A stretch of DNA of 64,000 nt, from NCBI RefSeq assembly GCF_037975245.1, contig NC_092572.1:27759989-27823988 (forward strand), in the 5' to 3' direction. This DNA is from Apostichopus japonicus (lineage: Eukaryota; Echinodermata; Holothuroidea; Aspidochirotida; Stichopodidae). The notes under the pieces are model-generated. The model was not told where the DNA came from and did not search any database. It saw nothing but the letters and a program-made list of their open reading frames with translations. Shown piece by piece: positions 1-12,835 of this stretch (the stretch's first letter is position 1; the number at the start of each line of letters is the position of its first letter). Both the position numbers and the translations under genes were made by a program.

Positions 1-1444
1 CCGAGGACGTGGTGATTCTTTAGAAATCACAACCAAGGACCTGAAATTCTTTCGTTCAAGTCCTCGGTCAGATAGCAAAACAAACGCACACACACACACA
101 CGCCAAGTTGAATGCATAGGTTCCTTGCTTTGCAAAGAGCAAGGAACCAAAAACACTTAAGTTTGCAAACCACTCTACCATTCATCAAGACATTCCAAGC
201 TGTCATTAGAGACATGCTAGAAGACTGTTAGAAATTAGTTACATTAATTTCAATACAGGTAAAGAGTTCATCTTTTAACTTTGCCCCAAATTCCTCAGGA
301 GCCTAGTCAGTTTCACTGTGCATACCTTCTGTATATTACCTGTGAATGTATGAACTATGCAGGTTAGTTCTGTGATAGTAATGTGAACACAGAGTGGCAG
401 CCCGTATTAAGTGTAATTTGGAATTGATTAGTATATTGATCTCCTATGATGGCAGAATGCACAAAGAATGTATTTATTATTTAGGAATTAATACCTGTAA
501 CAGCTATAGTGAGTCTACAAGTACAGTAATTACTAAAGTGTAATGTGTGTAAGTTCTGTATCATTTTAACTGAACATTGTTTAATAGCTGTTTACAGGGT
601 TGATTATGGCACTTATATTCCCTCAGCCATAATGTGTGTATGGTTAAGTCCTAACCTACACTGAATTAATGTGAGAGAATTGAAAGTGCTTCAGGTTATT
701 GGTCCAACGAGAACTCACATTGGGATATTTCTTAGTTTTATTATGTATTGCTGTGATTATGTCGAGCATTACCCGTCCCTCTAATGCACTCACATTTATT
801 TTTCAGTTGGTATAAGTGTCGCCATTTGAGCTATGTTTAGATCCCATGATGCAATGCTACACTTTTACTAGTTGCCATGGTGACAGGATTTGCTGAACTT
901 TCCATCAACTTCTAGGTTGAAAAATTTGTAGCAATATATTTAAGTAGATAGGACTGGGGCTCTATTAAGGTTTTGTTAGAATGTTAGCAAGTATTAGCAG
1001 CCCTAATAGTCACTCCTAATTGGTACAGATTCCATCAGACCAGATAAAGCTGATATTCTATGTGATATAGTCTCTGCTTTGTAGCCTACTTTTAGTAGAA
1101 GAGGTCGCTTAGGTACATGCAGCCTAAACAAAGGTGTTTGTTGCCATGGCAACCTGTTGTCTAAGTCAAAAGTTGCAAATGGGCCGAAGTGGTTAGAGTG
1201 CTACTTGTTGTTATTATTACTAGATGAGGGATTTCCCCGTTAGAGTTTACTGCAAAATTTCCCGCTCCCGAACTTGGCAGTCATTTGTTGCTGTTAATAA
1301 GCCAATGCCTTGTCAGGAGTCATTATAGCTAAGTATTGTGTGTTCATGTACGGGTATTTTAAAGGGCATGTTTTCATGGACTGCAGGGACATAAGTTTTT
1401 CTGAGCAAGTTTTCAAGACTTTTTTAAGTCCTAGTAACAATACT

Positions 1445-2745
1445 GTATTAAGGGTCTACACAGTTTTTATTATGAAAGAAAATTTCAGAGGATTTTGCCA
1501 TTTATTCGCCTTGTACTGTATACATGTGTTGCTATGAGAGGTTTTGCTACTTCAATCCTATTAAATTTCTTCTCATTTTTTCACTAAATTTATTCATATT
1601 GCCACAAAATAGCAATAAGTGTGCCCTTAGGAGATGTTTGTATGCACCAAGCCCAAATATGTTTCTACTGGAGGTCTAGAACTGGTCTACAGTTTTTGTA
1701 ATTCAAGAAATTTGAAAGGAGTTTGGAATTATTTACACTGTACTGTATGTGTTGCTATAAGAGGTTTTGCTTCAGCTTTCAATCCTATTAAAACTTTCTT
1801 CTCATTTTTTCTCTAAATTGATTGATATTGCCACAAAATAGCAATAAGTGTGCTCTTATGAGATGTTCTAATGCACCGAACCCAAATATGTTTTATTAGA
1901 GGTCTACACACTTTTTATAATGCAAGAAATTGCAGAGGATTTTGAAAATTATTTGCCTTGTACTGTATGTATGTGTTACAGTGCTACTTCCATCTATTAA
2001 CATTTTTCTTCTCATATTTTCCCTAAAATTATTGATATTGCCACAAAATAGCAATAAGTGTGCTCTTGGGAGATGTTTGTAGGCACCAAGCCCAAATATG
2101 TTTCCATTGGAGGTCTACAAAGTTTTTCATAATGCAGGTAATTTTTGAGGATTTCGGAATTGATTCACCCTGTACTGTATGTATGTGTTGCTATAAGAAG
2201 TTTTGCTACTTCAATCCTATTAAAATTGTATCCTCATTTTTGCTCTGAATTCATTCATATTGCCACAAAATAGCAATAAGTGTGCTCTTAGGAAATGTTC
2301 GTATGCACCGAACCCAAATATGTTTCTATTGGAGGTCTACACAGTTTTTTATAATGCAAGAAATTTCTGAGGATTTTGGAATTTATTCGCCCTGTGCTGT
2401 ATGTAATTGCTATGAGAGGTTTTGCTACTTCAATCCTATTAAAATTTTCTTCTCATTTTTTCTCTAAATTTATTGATATTGCCACAAAATAGCAATAAGT
2501 GTGCTCTTAGGAGATGTTCGTATGCACCAAACTCAAATATGTTTCTATTGGAGGTCAACACAGATTTTCATAATGCAAATAATTTCAGAGGATTTTGGAA
2601 TTTATTCGCCCTGTGCTGTATGTATGTAATTGCTATGAGAGGTTTTGCTACTTCAATCCTATTAAAATTTCCTTCTCATTTTTTTCTTTAAATTTATTGA
2701 TATTGCCACAAAATAGGAAAAATTGTGCTCTGAGGAGGTGCTCGT
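1445..2745. repeat. Tandem repeat, about 220-bp unit, about 6 copies
   Basis: The phrase tattgccacaaaatagcaat recurs near 1598, 1827, 2037, 2258 and 2477, with a changed copy near 2701, so the period is 210-229 bp. Each unit also carries a gcaccaaacccaaatatg segment and a ctacttcaatcctattaaa segment. The short open frames in the units differ from copy to copy, have indels between copies and resemble no known protein, so I treat the array as non-coding. The first copy (about 1445-1597) is partial and the last decays into unique sequence near 2745. Confidence 0.9.
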
Positions 2746-3086
2746 ATTCAATTATGTAGGATTACCTAATATTAACAAGCTGGATTGTGTACTGTGAAAT
2801 GAAAAAAATGGCACTAATTCATATTTGATATGAAACTCCCTATAGTATTGACTGTGTATTTCTCAATCAGCAGTTTGAAATTTGCAACAAAATTTCAACT
2901 AAAGATTTGAGTCCCAAATTTCATATTATTTCCAAGACTTGCAAAAACAGTACAAATAAATGTAATCTACAGAAATGTTCGCAGTCACTGATACCTAACT
3001 TGGTAGTTTTACTAGCCTTTTTCATTTATCTAGATGTAAAATAAAATTCCTATGTTTACCTTTTTACACTATCCTACTGTACTTAC

Positions 3087-3872
3087 TGTGCTGTATACAT
3101 CCAGTATTCCTTCTATTGTTGTTGCAAACATAAACCTGTTTACATCGTTTATCCTGATTCTAATCAACGACTCATTAATAACTCGGAAAGTAAACAATGT
3201 ATGATTCTCAGAGAGAGAGTAAACAACAACAGCATCAACAGGGAGAGACCAACATGATACAAACACCAGACCAAACTCACTGCTTACAGTGATACTGTAT
3301 GCAGATGGGTAGTCTGGTGTGTTGTATTCATGTAACATCACTCCCTCCATGTTGTATCTAATGGCTCTAGTATTCCTGAGTGTAGATATAAACAGATTAT
3401 CTCCATAAACTGTTATATCTAAAGGATAATCACTTACTAATCCTTCCAAGGTGATTGTCTTGATTTTATTTAAACTAAAATCAAACACAATCACCTCGTT
3501 AGGAGACAAACCAATAAATATCTCTCCCTCTCTGACAGTCATACACTTGGCTGGTCCATTGCGTAACTGATCACTGTGTGTGGGTATGTCGTCTGTCTTG
3601 ATATTGAAGACATCCAACTGATCACCACACACAGTGACTATACGAGCATCATCCAAGAATGAAACACAACGAGGCCGCCATCTTGAAGGATTCTTAAATT
3701 CTATAGAATAAAACCGAGTTATAAATTGCGTCGAAGAATTAGGAATATTAAATGCAAACAGGTCTATGAATGATGTCCCTGTAACTTCGTTGTAACCGCT
3801 AACAGCAACTTTGGTAGAATCCACCGTCACATCTTGCAACTCCCAGCCGACTTCACCGGTAAACCTGGGCAA
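3087..3872 (-). CDS. Beta-propeller (NHL/TRIM-like) protein, internal exon
   Basis: An open frame of 262 codons on the minus strand that I read as one large exon. It is preceded by a possible acceptor (CGTACGCAG before TTGCCC at 3872) and ends at a perfect donor (ACA|GTAAGT at 3087/3086). It is phase 0 at both ends and has no ATG near its 5' end, so it is not a complete gene. The protein has spaced beta-strand repeats of the propeller type, for example DITVYGDNLFISTLRNTRAI and SITVSSEFGLVFVSC. This style is common in the C-terminal propellers of TRIM2/3-like NHL proteins, which are often expanded in invertebrates. No RING, B-box or coiled coil is visible upstream (3.9-10 kb), so the ubiquitin-ligase part, if any, lies elsewhere or is absent. 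The fold is fairly sure; a role in ubiquitination or RNA binding is only a family guess. A retrocopied or broken fragment is possible. Confidence 0.6.
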
Positions 3873-4079
3873 CTGCGTACGATGAACTCTTTAATAAACA
3901 AGGCAAGAAAAGTACAATATTAGGTCAAGTTTACAAGGCCGTGTCCATGGTAACGGAGAATGTTGTCAGACACTATGCATATAGTCGCTGGAAAATGTAC
4001 CTTTTCATAAGAAAAACAAGAAAATAACGGAAGCTGAAGCATCCTCCCCCAATACTAAATAATAAACAAAAAATAAAGA

Positions 4080-5010
4080 AACAAACAAACAACTAAACAA
4101 ACTAACGGATCGAGTATATTTTGCGAACATGTTGAGAGGAATTTCGCCCTAAACACGAGCTCTGGGATATGGAAATAGCTAGTTTATTTACATGATTGAG
4201 TGTATCAATTCATAGGACATACAGTATAAGCGATTGGCCCGTAAGACGGGCTTTCGTCGAGCACCCGGATCACGGGTGAACATTATGCTGTGATTTATTA
4301 ATTATTAAAATTAAGAATTAAACAAACAATAAAATAATTGTGGATCAATGAGACGCGAGGGCTTAATTAGGTTACTCAGAAGCTGGTGATTATGTTTATT
4401 ATATTCTCAGGCTGACCCCTCCCTGAGCAAATTATAAAAAAAGAAACAATTAACAGGAAAAATGTACAGAAGGCCAATTTTAATAAATTCTAGACAACTA
4501 TATGATAAGCAAATGAGCAAACAACTATAAACAATCAATTAACGGATCGAGTATGTTGAGAGGAATTTCGCTCTAAATGCGAGCTCAGATCTGTACGTTA
4601 CGTGTGAGGCGATCCCATACAAAAAAAAGTCCTGCATAAAATCCTGCAGGATCCAGCTGCGGGCCGATTTTATGCAGGATTTATGCCAGGATTTATGCCA
4701 GGATTTGGCAACATCCTGCATGCTTATGAAGGATTCCTGTACATGCATCATCGAATCCTGCATGCATATGAAGGATTCTTGTACGTTTGGAAGGAATCCT
4801 GTTACATATCCACAGGACTTTTTTTTTATTATTATATATACAGGACTTTTTTGTATGGAATTGGCACGTGGAACGGGCTTTAATTTGTAGAGCGCCTGGA
4901 TCACGGAAAAAAACGGTACGGTAACGTTATGCTGTGATTTGTAGGGGAATTATTAAACAAACATAAAAATGTTAGGCGTGAGGGCTTTAATTGTTCCTTG
5001 TAAAATATGC
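4080..5010. repeat. Two diverged copies of an approx. 350-450-bp repeat
   Basis: The motif taacggatcgagtat followed by gttgagaggaatttcgc occurs near 4105-4150 and again near 4541-4570. The downstream blocks cgggcttt...ggatcacgg...ttatgctgtgatttgta and gcgagggctt also recur in the same order (4225-4365 and 4862-4990). In the second copy a 4620-4860 segment made of short irregular repeats of tcctgcat and ggatttatgcc is inserted; it produces overlapping open frames on both strands that are not genes. Confidence 0.7.
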
Positions 5011-7369
5011 ACTTACCCCGTCCCCCACCCCCCTCCCAAGGTAAGGTAAGTCAATAATTAAAGAAATGAAAAAAAAGAATGACAGGGAAATTCGAGTCGA
5101 TGGCGCTATAGCAATTAGTATGCTGGATTAATAAATGTAAATAAAGCGGTAATGTATAATAGATGGCGGGCTTCCACAATTCATTATCAAATCAAGTTTT
5201 ACACCCTACAAAGCGGCCGCAAGGTGCTTTTCACAGTAGAGGACGTCACATTCTTATAAAATATAGGCTTAAATGTAAGGATATATCATATAGAAAGTGC
5301 ATTTCCATGACCAAAAGGCCCGCTTTCCTACGCTTATATCCTTCACAAAGAAGCACATTCAGAAGGGAATTTCAAATATTACGAGTATTGTAGTGAATTA
5401 CCAAAATTTATGATATTGCCCATGTACGACGTTAATCTGTTCTCTAAGCTCCAAACCCGAAATGCGAACCATATAAGATTTGTGGAAGGGGTCATGCGTA
5501 AAGGTCCATGTGGTTCAATATAATATGGATATTTCAAAGACATATAACGGTTGTATATGGCATGAGAAATGCCTATAGGTAACTTATACTTCGTTTAAAA
5601 AATCTACAGCTCTTCATTGTTCACTAATCAAATCAAAACATACAAATACCACATTTATACGACAAACTACATTAATGGTACGTTAATGGTAAATTATAAA
5701 CTTGGCTAATCATTCATAGATAAACTTGGCTTTTATCCGTATGACATCTATTCAATAAGATCAATAATAAAAGTAAAATGATACATTAATCTTTGATTGG
5801 ATCACACGGAGCATACATTCAACCAATCAAGGGGAGCGGTGGGGCAATCACACCTAATTCAGGCTGGTTTTACACCCCTTGAAGGGTGTTGGAGCGGTGC
5901 GGTTTGTCTCTTGGTTAGTATTTCAGCACTTGATTGTGTTCACGAATATCAAATCGGAATTACAATTAAATGAAACCACTACCTTATAGTACCCTAAATG
6001 TAAAAGTAATTCCTTTCCCTCACATTTATTGTTTTGCTTGCAAGTCTCTGCGAAGGAATTTCTCACACTTTAACAACTTCCGGTGAATTCGTCACCCCCC
6101 CCCCCCACCAGGGCTTTAAACAAATTCCGGTGATATGAAACAGGAATGATCCTCTTAAGAAGAAATAACACCGCGGCGTAAATAATTTGGTACTTAAGGC
6201 GGATCCCAACGAAAATAAAATAACCTTGCACCCATCCGCCAACGTCAACGTAAAAAAATCCAAAAAAAATCACTTTCTTAGCTACGTACAGTTACAATGA
6301 AATACGTCTCCTCGTACACCCACCAAAATGGTAAGTAAAGCGAAATAATATTGGGGGGGGGGCGGTGGCTCCTTGCTATTACGCCACTTAAATATTTCAA
6401 AACGCTTCAATTTCTGAGGGCTTGGCCCTCTAAACCCCGCCGGGCCTCTTTCGAATATATATTGACGGTTAAGCAGTTAACATGATGATTCTTTTAATGT
6501 AAATCAATGAACCGGTTATCAAGATCCCGATGTTTCTTTGACCGATTAGATATTTTCTGCAGACGCCGATGAATCGCTAGCAAAAAACAGAGGGGAACGA
6601 TAAATTGTACCGTATGCTACGCCCCTTAGCCATTTCTCTGTCTAAGCTAGTGAAGTTAAAGAAAGCTGCCAGTATCTAAGTCTTGTCCGTCGCCAATAGA
6701 TGGAGCTACTTATTTACCTCAGAGATGACTTTTTTCTGCATGTTTCTAGTTACCACCATTTCCGTCTGCACCATAGCAGTCAAGGCACTGATGTATATAG
6801 TGACATGGATATACAACGGTTTTATGTACTTATATACGGGATAATCCTTCTAGCTTCAGTTTCAAACTTCGACTGGTTTTGAATTTCACTTGTTAATGCT
6901 GTTTGATATTCTTCTCTATCGTGAGGCTTCCTTTAAGACTATATGCTGTCGGGAAACGATGCTTTGAAAACGAGCTTATTGCCGCCAGTGTCACATGTAT
7001 AACTCACAAGAGAGTGAAAACGGCTGTTTACATTTATTAGCAAATGCACTGCCTGTAACTATGAAATGTATCTCAACAGAACAACCTCACACACACAAAA
7101 ACTATAAGACTTCCCTTTGAATTTCAAAATATATAAATTCCGCATTTTTCCTCATTATTTCTAATATTCATATTACACAGCCTCAAATACGAGGGCGCAA
7201 CCCTCTTGCTTCATTATGAAGAGAGATAAAGAATTTAAAATTAGGTTTACGGCCGCATTAATGAATTCTGAGATTTCACCAGTGAGTAATACTATACTGT
7301 ATAGCTCTGTGCGCTAACTATACCTGTTTGTTTCTACACACGGGCGAGTCCTGAATGAATCAGTGACAT
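5011..7369. other. Non-coding stretch, no gene recognised
   Basis: AT-rich sequence with C or G runs near 6095 and 6352. Short open frames (5163-5393, 6063-6273, 6700-6882) lack splice context, domain similarity and consistent composition. I see nothing else that can be named. Confidence 0.4.
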
Positions 7370-8300
7370 TGACGTCTTATTTAGAATGACCTTCGACCTC
7401 ATAAAAAGCAATATATTTGTACTGACCCAGGTGAATCTACTTACAAATTATGAAGTTCATTTAGGTTGCACCTCTGGAGTTATGGTGTTAACATGATTCT
7501 CAGACTTCCATCACTGTTAACCTTAAACGATCTTTGACCTCCACTATAAATAAATAATGATTCTTGTATACTCACTAATATGGATCTCTATACCACACAT
7601 TCAAGTTTCAATATTTGAGGCATTGTCATAAAATTATCAAACGTTGACCACTATTGACCTCACATGAGCTTTGACCTCAACATTACAAAGTGCTTTATTT
7701 GTACCAACTAAGGTAAAGTGACTTACAATGTATGAAGTTTTAATTTTGGAGTTATGTTAATAAAATTATGTGTTGTTATTATTATTATTATTATTAATAC
7801 AAGGTTTCAATATTTGGACCTCATAACTACATAATACGTTTCTTGAACTACTTAAAGATGGATTCACATACGACGTATGAATTTCATCTAAACTTTAATT
7901 TAGAGTGTTTACAAGGTTTTCAGACTGTAACCTGTGTTGAACTCAAGTGATCTTTAATCTCCATATAAAACAACAAATTATTGTACTAAGTAAGGTAGAT
8001 ACACACACCAAGTATTAAGTCCATCCGAGCTTGAAGTTGACCTTCTTGAGTTATCTCGTTTATAAGGTTTTCAGACTTTGACATCTGTTGACCTCGTATG
8101 TCCATTTGCATCCACCAATTTCAATTAGGTTCTTTTACTAACTTAAAGACAAATCCATATACAATGCATCAACTTCAGCCATCATATACTTTTTGAGTTA
8201 TTGTGTTTACAAACAGTGTTGCATACACACAGACGCACCGGCACAAATACCCACACACGACAACAACATCAAATAAATTCCTTATGCCTCCGGCAACTTA
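7370..8300. repeat. Degenerate dispersed/tandem repeat with GACCTC modules
   Basis: About five diverged modules of roughly 150-180 bp each carry tttgacctc, a tttgtact(a/g)ac phrase, an acttacaa-tatgaagtt phrase and a gagttat-gtttaca phrase (near 7390, 7530, 7655, 7810-7960 and 8085). The block ends in a CA-rich tail and cttatgcctccggcaactt. This resembles old dispersed elements of many marine invertebrates with repeated tgacctttgacct phrases. No open frame is supported. Confidence 0.6.
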
Positions 8301-10827
8301 AAGAAAAAAGAACTGAGGAAGAAATGAACCGTCGCATCGCTGAAAGGAACACATGGATACATTTATGACATATTAGAATGAAGCAATTGTGAAGTGGGAG
8401 ATGGGTGTAACCTTCAGTCTAAAGAGAACGGGAAATGAGGGACTTAAGATGGTAAATGGGGGGGGGGCACATAAAGCGGGTTACTAAAGAGGGTATTACT
8501 TACGGTGTGATGATGGGATGCTTCGTAATGTCCATCTTCTGACAGATTACTCAAAGTTGCTCACGATCCTGCTCAACTAAACCGAAATAATAATACTAAA
8601 TTAAAGGTGCATATTAATCATACAATACAAGTGCAAAAATGTTTGTATCTTTCAGTAAGCAGCATTGTACCTTTAACATATACGGGTTGGAAAACTATGT
8701 GTATAAATAGGTCTAACATACTCACAGCGTTGTTTGTTCTATGAAGACATGTTCAAAAGGCTACTTTCGGAACACACAATTTGGATACAGGGTTTCATTG
8801 ATGTTGAGAAATATACAGCATAAAATAAGTGCGTCCCAGAAGTGATTTAATCTTTGGACGAATTAATGTGTTCAACTAAGTACAGTCAAATTAGATTATA
8901 TTTAGTAGAAATATCCTTTTTTTTTAAATGTACCTCAAATACAGATTCAAATGGAAGGCTATAATAAATAACTAGTATGATGTACATAAACAAAATAGTG
9001 TAACAGTAAGAAATAGTGATGCAAACATGTTAGTTCTCTCATTGAGATTTCCAATAATGAAGTAAGTATTTTACGAGTTGACAATAGGCCTACATTGCAA
9101 GAGCGTCAAGAGGAGTCTACCGTTTTTCATCTGAATCGAGGTTGACCACTCACTAAGAGTGAATGCTTTTATTATGGAGTGATATGTAAGCTATAGTAAT
9201 AACGCTACAAGAACTTCACGCTTAAACCTGATATACTAATATCATTCCAGTTAAAGAATATTCCCATAGCTGAACTGAAGTTCATTGTCTAAAATAATTA
9301 CTGGAAATCTTAATTCATCACAAAATTTGATGAACGTATCTGGCAACAGTTCTATATTGATTGTGTTTCTCCATGCAAAATGTACGAAAACAATACAATA
9401 AGTAAATACTTTATGAAATTTAATAATGTTAGTTAACATTATATATCAGGAATATAAAGCTTGTCAAGATCATCTGCCATTATGAAACACATATTGCTTA
9501 TAATGATCAGGACGTTGTTAACGTACACTTCCTGTAGTAGAAACGGTTTATAGGTAAAGGGCATATACATTGAAATAACCATATCTAACGTTAGAAGCAG
9601 TGTATTAAGATGGTGGTCTCAGTTAATTAATACTATAGACTATCTTTCTCAAGACTTACGCAAAAAGAAACGTCTAATGCAAGTAATTTGACCTAGTTTC
9701 GAATGAGGTGTAACAGAAGTGTTAAACACCACCATCGATTCCAGAAACCCCAGCTTGCTACCGTCGGTAATTAGACACTAGTGAACAGTCAGTACATACA
9801 GCTGCGGTCAATACCCACAGCACAGTATACAAACGATACAGCGATGGACATCTCAGGTCCAGCTAAAGATAACAAGGTATCACGTTTCATTACTGAACTG
9901 TCTGCATTTTGTAGCGACACGAACAAAACGTCACTTGCAAGCAACAGAAAGTTAACTTTTTTTCAGATGGCCGCACGCGGTTTGGGGGGAGTCTCCAATG
10001 CCTTTAAGCTTATGTACATGTCACGGTATACCCGCTACCGGAGTAACGCTACCTTCTAAACCATAGCCATTGACAAATATAATACTAATAACTGGGTGTT
10101 CTGATGTTATACACACAGTAAGGGTAACACTTACATTGAAAGCCACTCTAATTCACTTGCGTGATATTGCCGTGTGAACCAAGGATCCTTTGAATCCTTC
10201 TTCGTCAACTTAAAACACACCCGAGCTGAAAATGATCACGAATAGTACCTTGATGTAACCCGAAGAGGAGGAAGTTACCCCAATGTAGTAAGAACGACGT
10301 TATGGAAATACGATAAATAGAAATGAGTCGTGAGAGTTGCAATATGAAAGCAGATTATTACACTGAACAACACTGTACATATCAATACTGATCGCGTGAC
10401 TGATAAACAACGCCCACTGTCACACGTCTGAGACTGTAATTTGAGCTCCACAGTTGGGTTCAAAGGTTCATTTGTACACGTACACGGAAACTAGCAGATT
10501 TATGGTATGTATCTTCAAGTCAACTAGTGTAGATTTTCCTTTCCTGTGTTTCCCTTTCAATATTCAGTTTCACAGTAGAATGGATATATGATATTCATTG
10601 TGTAGCCACACGACTATGGCAAGCCATATGGGACAAACACCGTATAATATATCCGCGTACTAATTCGAATATATACACCTCTGGAAATCGCTTTCCTACC
10701 GCTTCTTGGATTGTATATCGAATGAAACTGTGGCGTGATGCCTGGTTACACGGCATGTACTGTACTGTGGCTTCTGACTGGCGCCTCCAACAAAGAAATT
10801 TCCAAATAGGGATCGCCACCAACTAAT
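8301..10827. other. Non-coding stretch, no gene recognised
   Basis: AT-rich unique-looking DNA. The longest plus-strand open frame (9781-10059, about 92 codons, with a GTG rather than ATG first codon) shows no recognisable domain and no clear splice sites, so it is not called. Nothing else can be supported. Confidence 0.35.
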
Positions 10828-10900
10828 GGCTGGTTAACTCAGTTGTTAGAGCGCTGGGTTTGTAACCCAGAGGTCATTGATTCGAACCCCGTTCTAGCCA
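10828..10900 (+). tRNA. tRNA-Thr(TGT)-like sequence, probably pseudogene or SINE head
   Basis: GGCTGG at the 5' end pairs with the TCTAGCC end (one wobble, one mismatch at the stem base). The anticodon arm CTGGG-TTTGTAA-CCCAG is perfect and gives anticodon TGT. A B-box-like GATTCGAACCCC is present. The D stem has one mismatch and the T stem is poor (two mismatches), and no terminator-like T run follows closely. I therefore favour a decayed tRNA gene or a tRNA-derived SINE over a working gene. Confidence 0.45.
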
Positions 10901-10960
10901 AACATGTTTTTGCTCTCTTCCATTAATAAGTAAAACATTAGTAAAACATAAGTAAGACGT

Positions 10961-11026
10961 GGAGTGTTAGCTCAGTGGTTAACGCCGGTGCCTTTCAATC
11001 ATAAGGTCCCGAGTTCGACTCACTCC
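10961..11026 (+). tRNA. tRNA-like sequence (degenerate)
   Basis: It begins GGAGTG and ends CACTCC, a perfect 6-bp acceptor-like stem. It has an A-box-like TTAGCTCAGTGGTTAACGC and a B-box-like GAGTTCGACTC. It is only about 66 nt long, and the anticodon arm is irregular (CCTT and AAGG around a long loop). It lies 60 bp after the preceding tRNA-like sequence. Probably a tRNA-derived pseudogene or part of a SINE. Confidence 0.35.
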
Positions 11027-11330
11027 AAGATTAATGTATGTTGTCCAGTTATAGCCAAAAGAATTGTACAATGTTTCATCTTTGATGGATTTTGAAGGAA
11101 GTTGCAGCTATTTTCATGATTTCGAATGCCTATTAGAGTGATTAGGACAATGTTGTTCATAGGTGTCCGTCGACCTTTAAGCTCAGCCATGGGAATATTC
11201 TTTAAGTAGAGTCCTGGATTGACATTAGTAAATTATATTATGATTGAAAGCAACCGGTTAACGGTCAGCTTGCGGCTTTGATAAGCCAATGATGGCTTCT
11301 TCGCGAGTTTCTGCTTACAGGAGGATCTAC

Positions 11331-11397
11331 AATACATACATACATACATACATACATACATACATACATACATACATACATACATACATACATACAT

Positions 11398-11448
<51 letters not shown>

Positions 11449-11590
11449 TACATACATACATACATACATACATACATACATACATACATACATACATACA
11501 TACATACATACATACATACATACATACATACATACATACATACATACATACATACATACATACATACATACATACATACATACATACATG
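11331..11590. repeat. Compound microsatellite (CATA)n-(CA)n-(CATA)n
   Basis: A pure tetranucleotide tract is interrupted at about 11415-11443 by a (CA)n core. All reading frames through it are open and give artificial Met-Tyr-Val-Cys or Tyr-Ile-His-Thr proteins; none is a gene. Confidence 0.98.
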
Positions 11591-11789
11591 CATACGCACC
11601 CAATGAGTAAAGTCGGGACATGCTTTTTCATCCCATTTTCTCCACATAACCCGGGACCTGTAGGCAACTTGTGTGTAGGGTGGGGACATGTCTGTAAAAT
11701 ATACTATTTACCATTTAAGGGCAAAATAACCCTTTGAGCTAAATAAAATACTATAAAAGATGTAAGGAAATGAAAGAAATGGCTAGTTT

Positions 11790-12835
11790 GTAAATGCACA
11801 ATCCCCCAAAACACAGGACATGATTAGGCACCACGTGCAATGCCAGGACATAGAGTGAATGTACCAATAAACCCAAGACATCAAAAATAACTCAGATAAT
11901 GTGCATGCATTTAACCAGTTTAGGGCAAAACTAACTGTTTGACTTATTAAAATAATACAAAACATGTAAATAAATGAAGGAAATGGCTAGTATGGAAAAA
12001 TGACACAATCCCCCAAAACACAGGACATGATTAGGCACCACGTGCAATGCCAGGACATAGAGTGAACGTACCAATAAACCCAAGACATCAAAAATAACTC
12101 AGATAATGTGCATGCATTTACCCAGGTTAGGGCAAAACTTGCTGTTTGACTTACTAAAATACTACAAAACATGTAAATAAATGAAGGAAATGGCTAGTAT
12201 GGAAAAATGACACAATCCCCCAAAACACAGGACATGATTAGGCACCATGTGCGATGCCAGGACATAGAGTGAACGTACCAATAAACCCAAGACATCAAAA
12301 ATAACTCAAATAATGTGGATGCATTTATCCAGGTTAGGGCAAAACTTGCTGTTTGACTTACTAAAATACTACAAAACATGTAAATAAATGAAGGAAATGG
12401 CTAGTCTGAAAAAAATGACACAATCCCCCAAAACACAGGACATGATTAGGCACCACATGCAATGTCAGGACATAGAGTGCATGTACCAATAAACCCAAGA
12501 CATCAAAAATAACTCAAATAATGTGGATGCATTTATCCAGGTTAGGGCAAAACTTGCTGTTTGACTTACTAAAATACTACAAAACATGTAAATAAATGAA
12601 GGAAATGGCTAGTCTGAAAAAAATGACACAATCCCCCAAAACACAGGACATGATTAGGCACCACATGCAATGTCAGGACATAGTGTGCATGTACCAATAA
12701 ACCCAAGACATCAAAAATAACTCAAATAATGTGCATGCATTTATCCAGGTTAGGGCAAAACTTGCTGTTTGACTTATTAAAATACTACAAAACATGTAAA
12801 TAAATGAAGGAAATGGCTAGTCTGAAAAAAATGCG
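11790..12835. repeat. Satellite array, about 207-bp unit, five copies
   Basis: The phrase cacaatcccccaaaacacag recurs at about 11799, 12004, 12211, 12419 and 12626, so the period is 205-208 bp. Copies differ by a few percent and share caccacgtgcaatgccagg, ccaataaacccaagacatc and gaaggaaatggctagt segments. The minus-strand open frames repeated in the first three copies follow from the sequence periodicity and show no domain. The array ends at 12835 in unique sequence. Confidence 0.95.

Noticed and set aside
9781..10059. 92-codon plus-strand frame
   Set aside because: No ATG start, no domain, no matching splice sites.
11233..11689. Long open frames of Met-Tyr-Val-Cys or Tyr-Ile-His-Thr repeats
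   Set aside because: They are translations of a CATA microsatellite; all frames are open because the period has no stop.
11783..12379. Three similar minus-strand frames of about 60 codons
   Set aside because: They recur with the 207-bp satellite unit, have no domain, and are broken in the other two copies.
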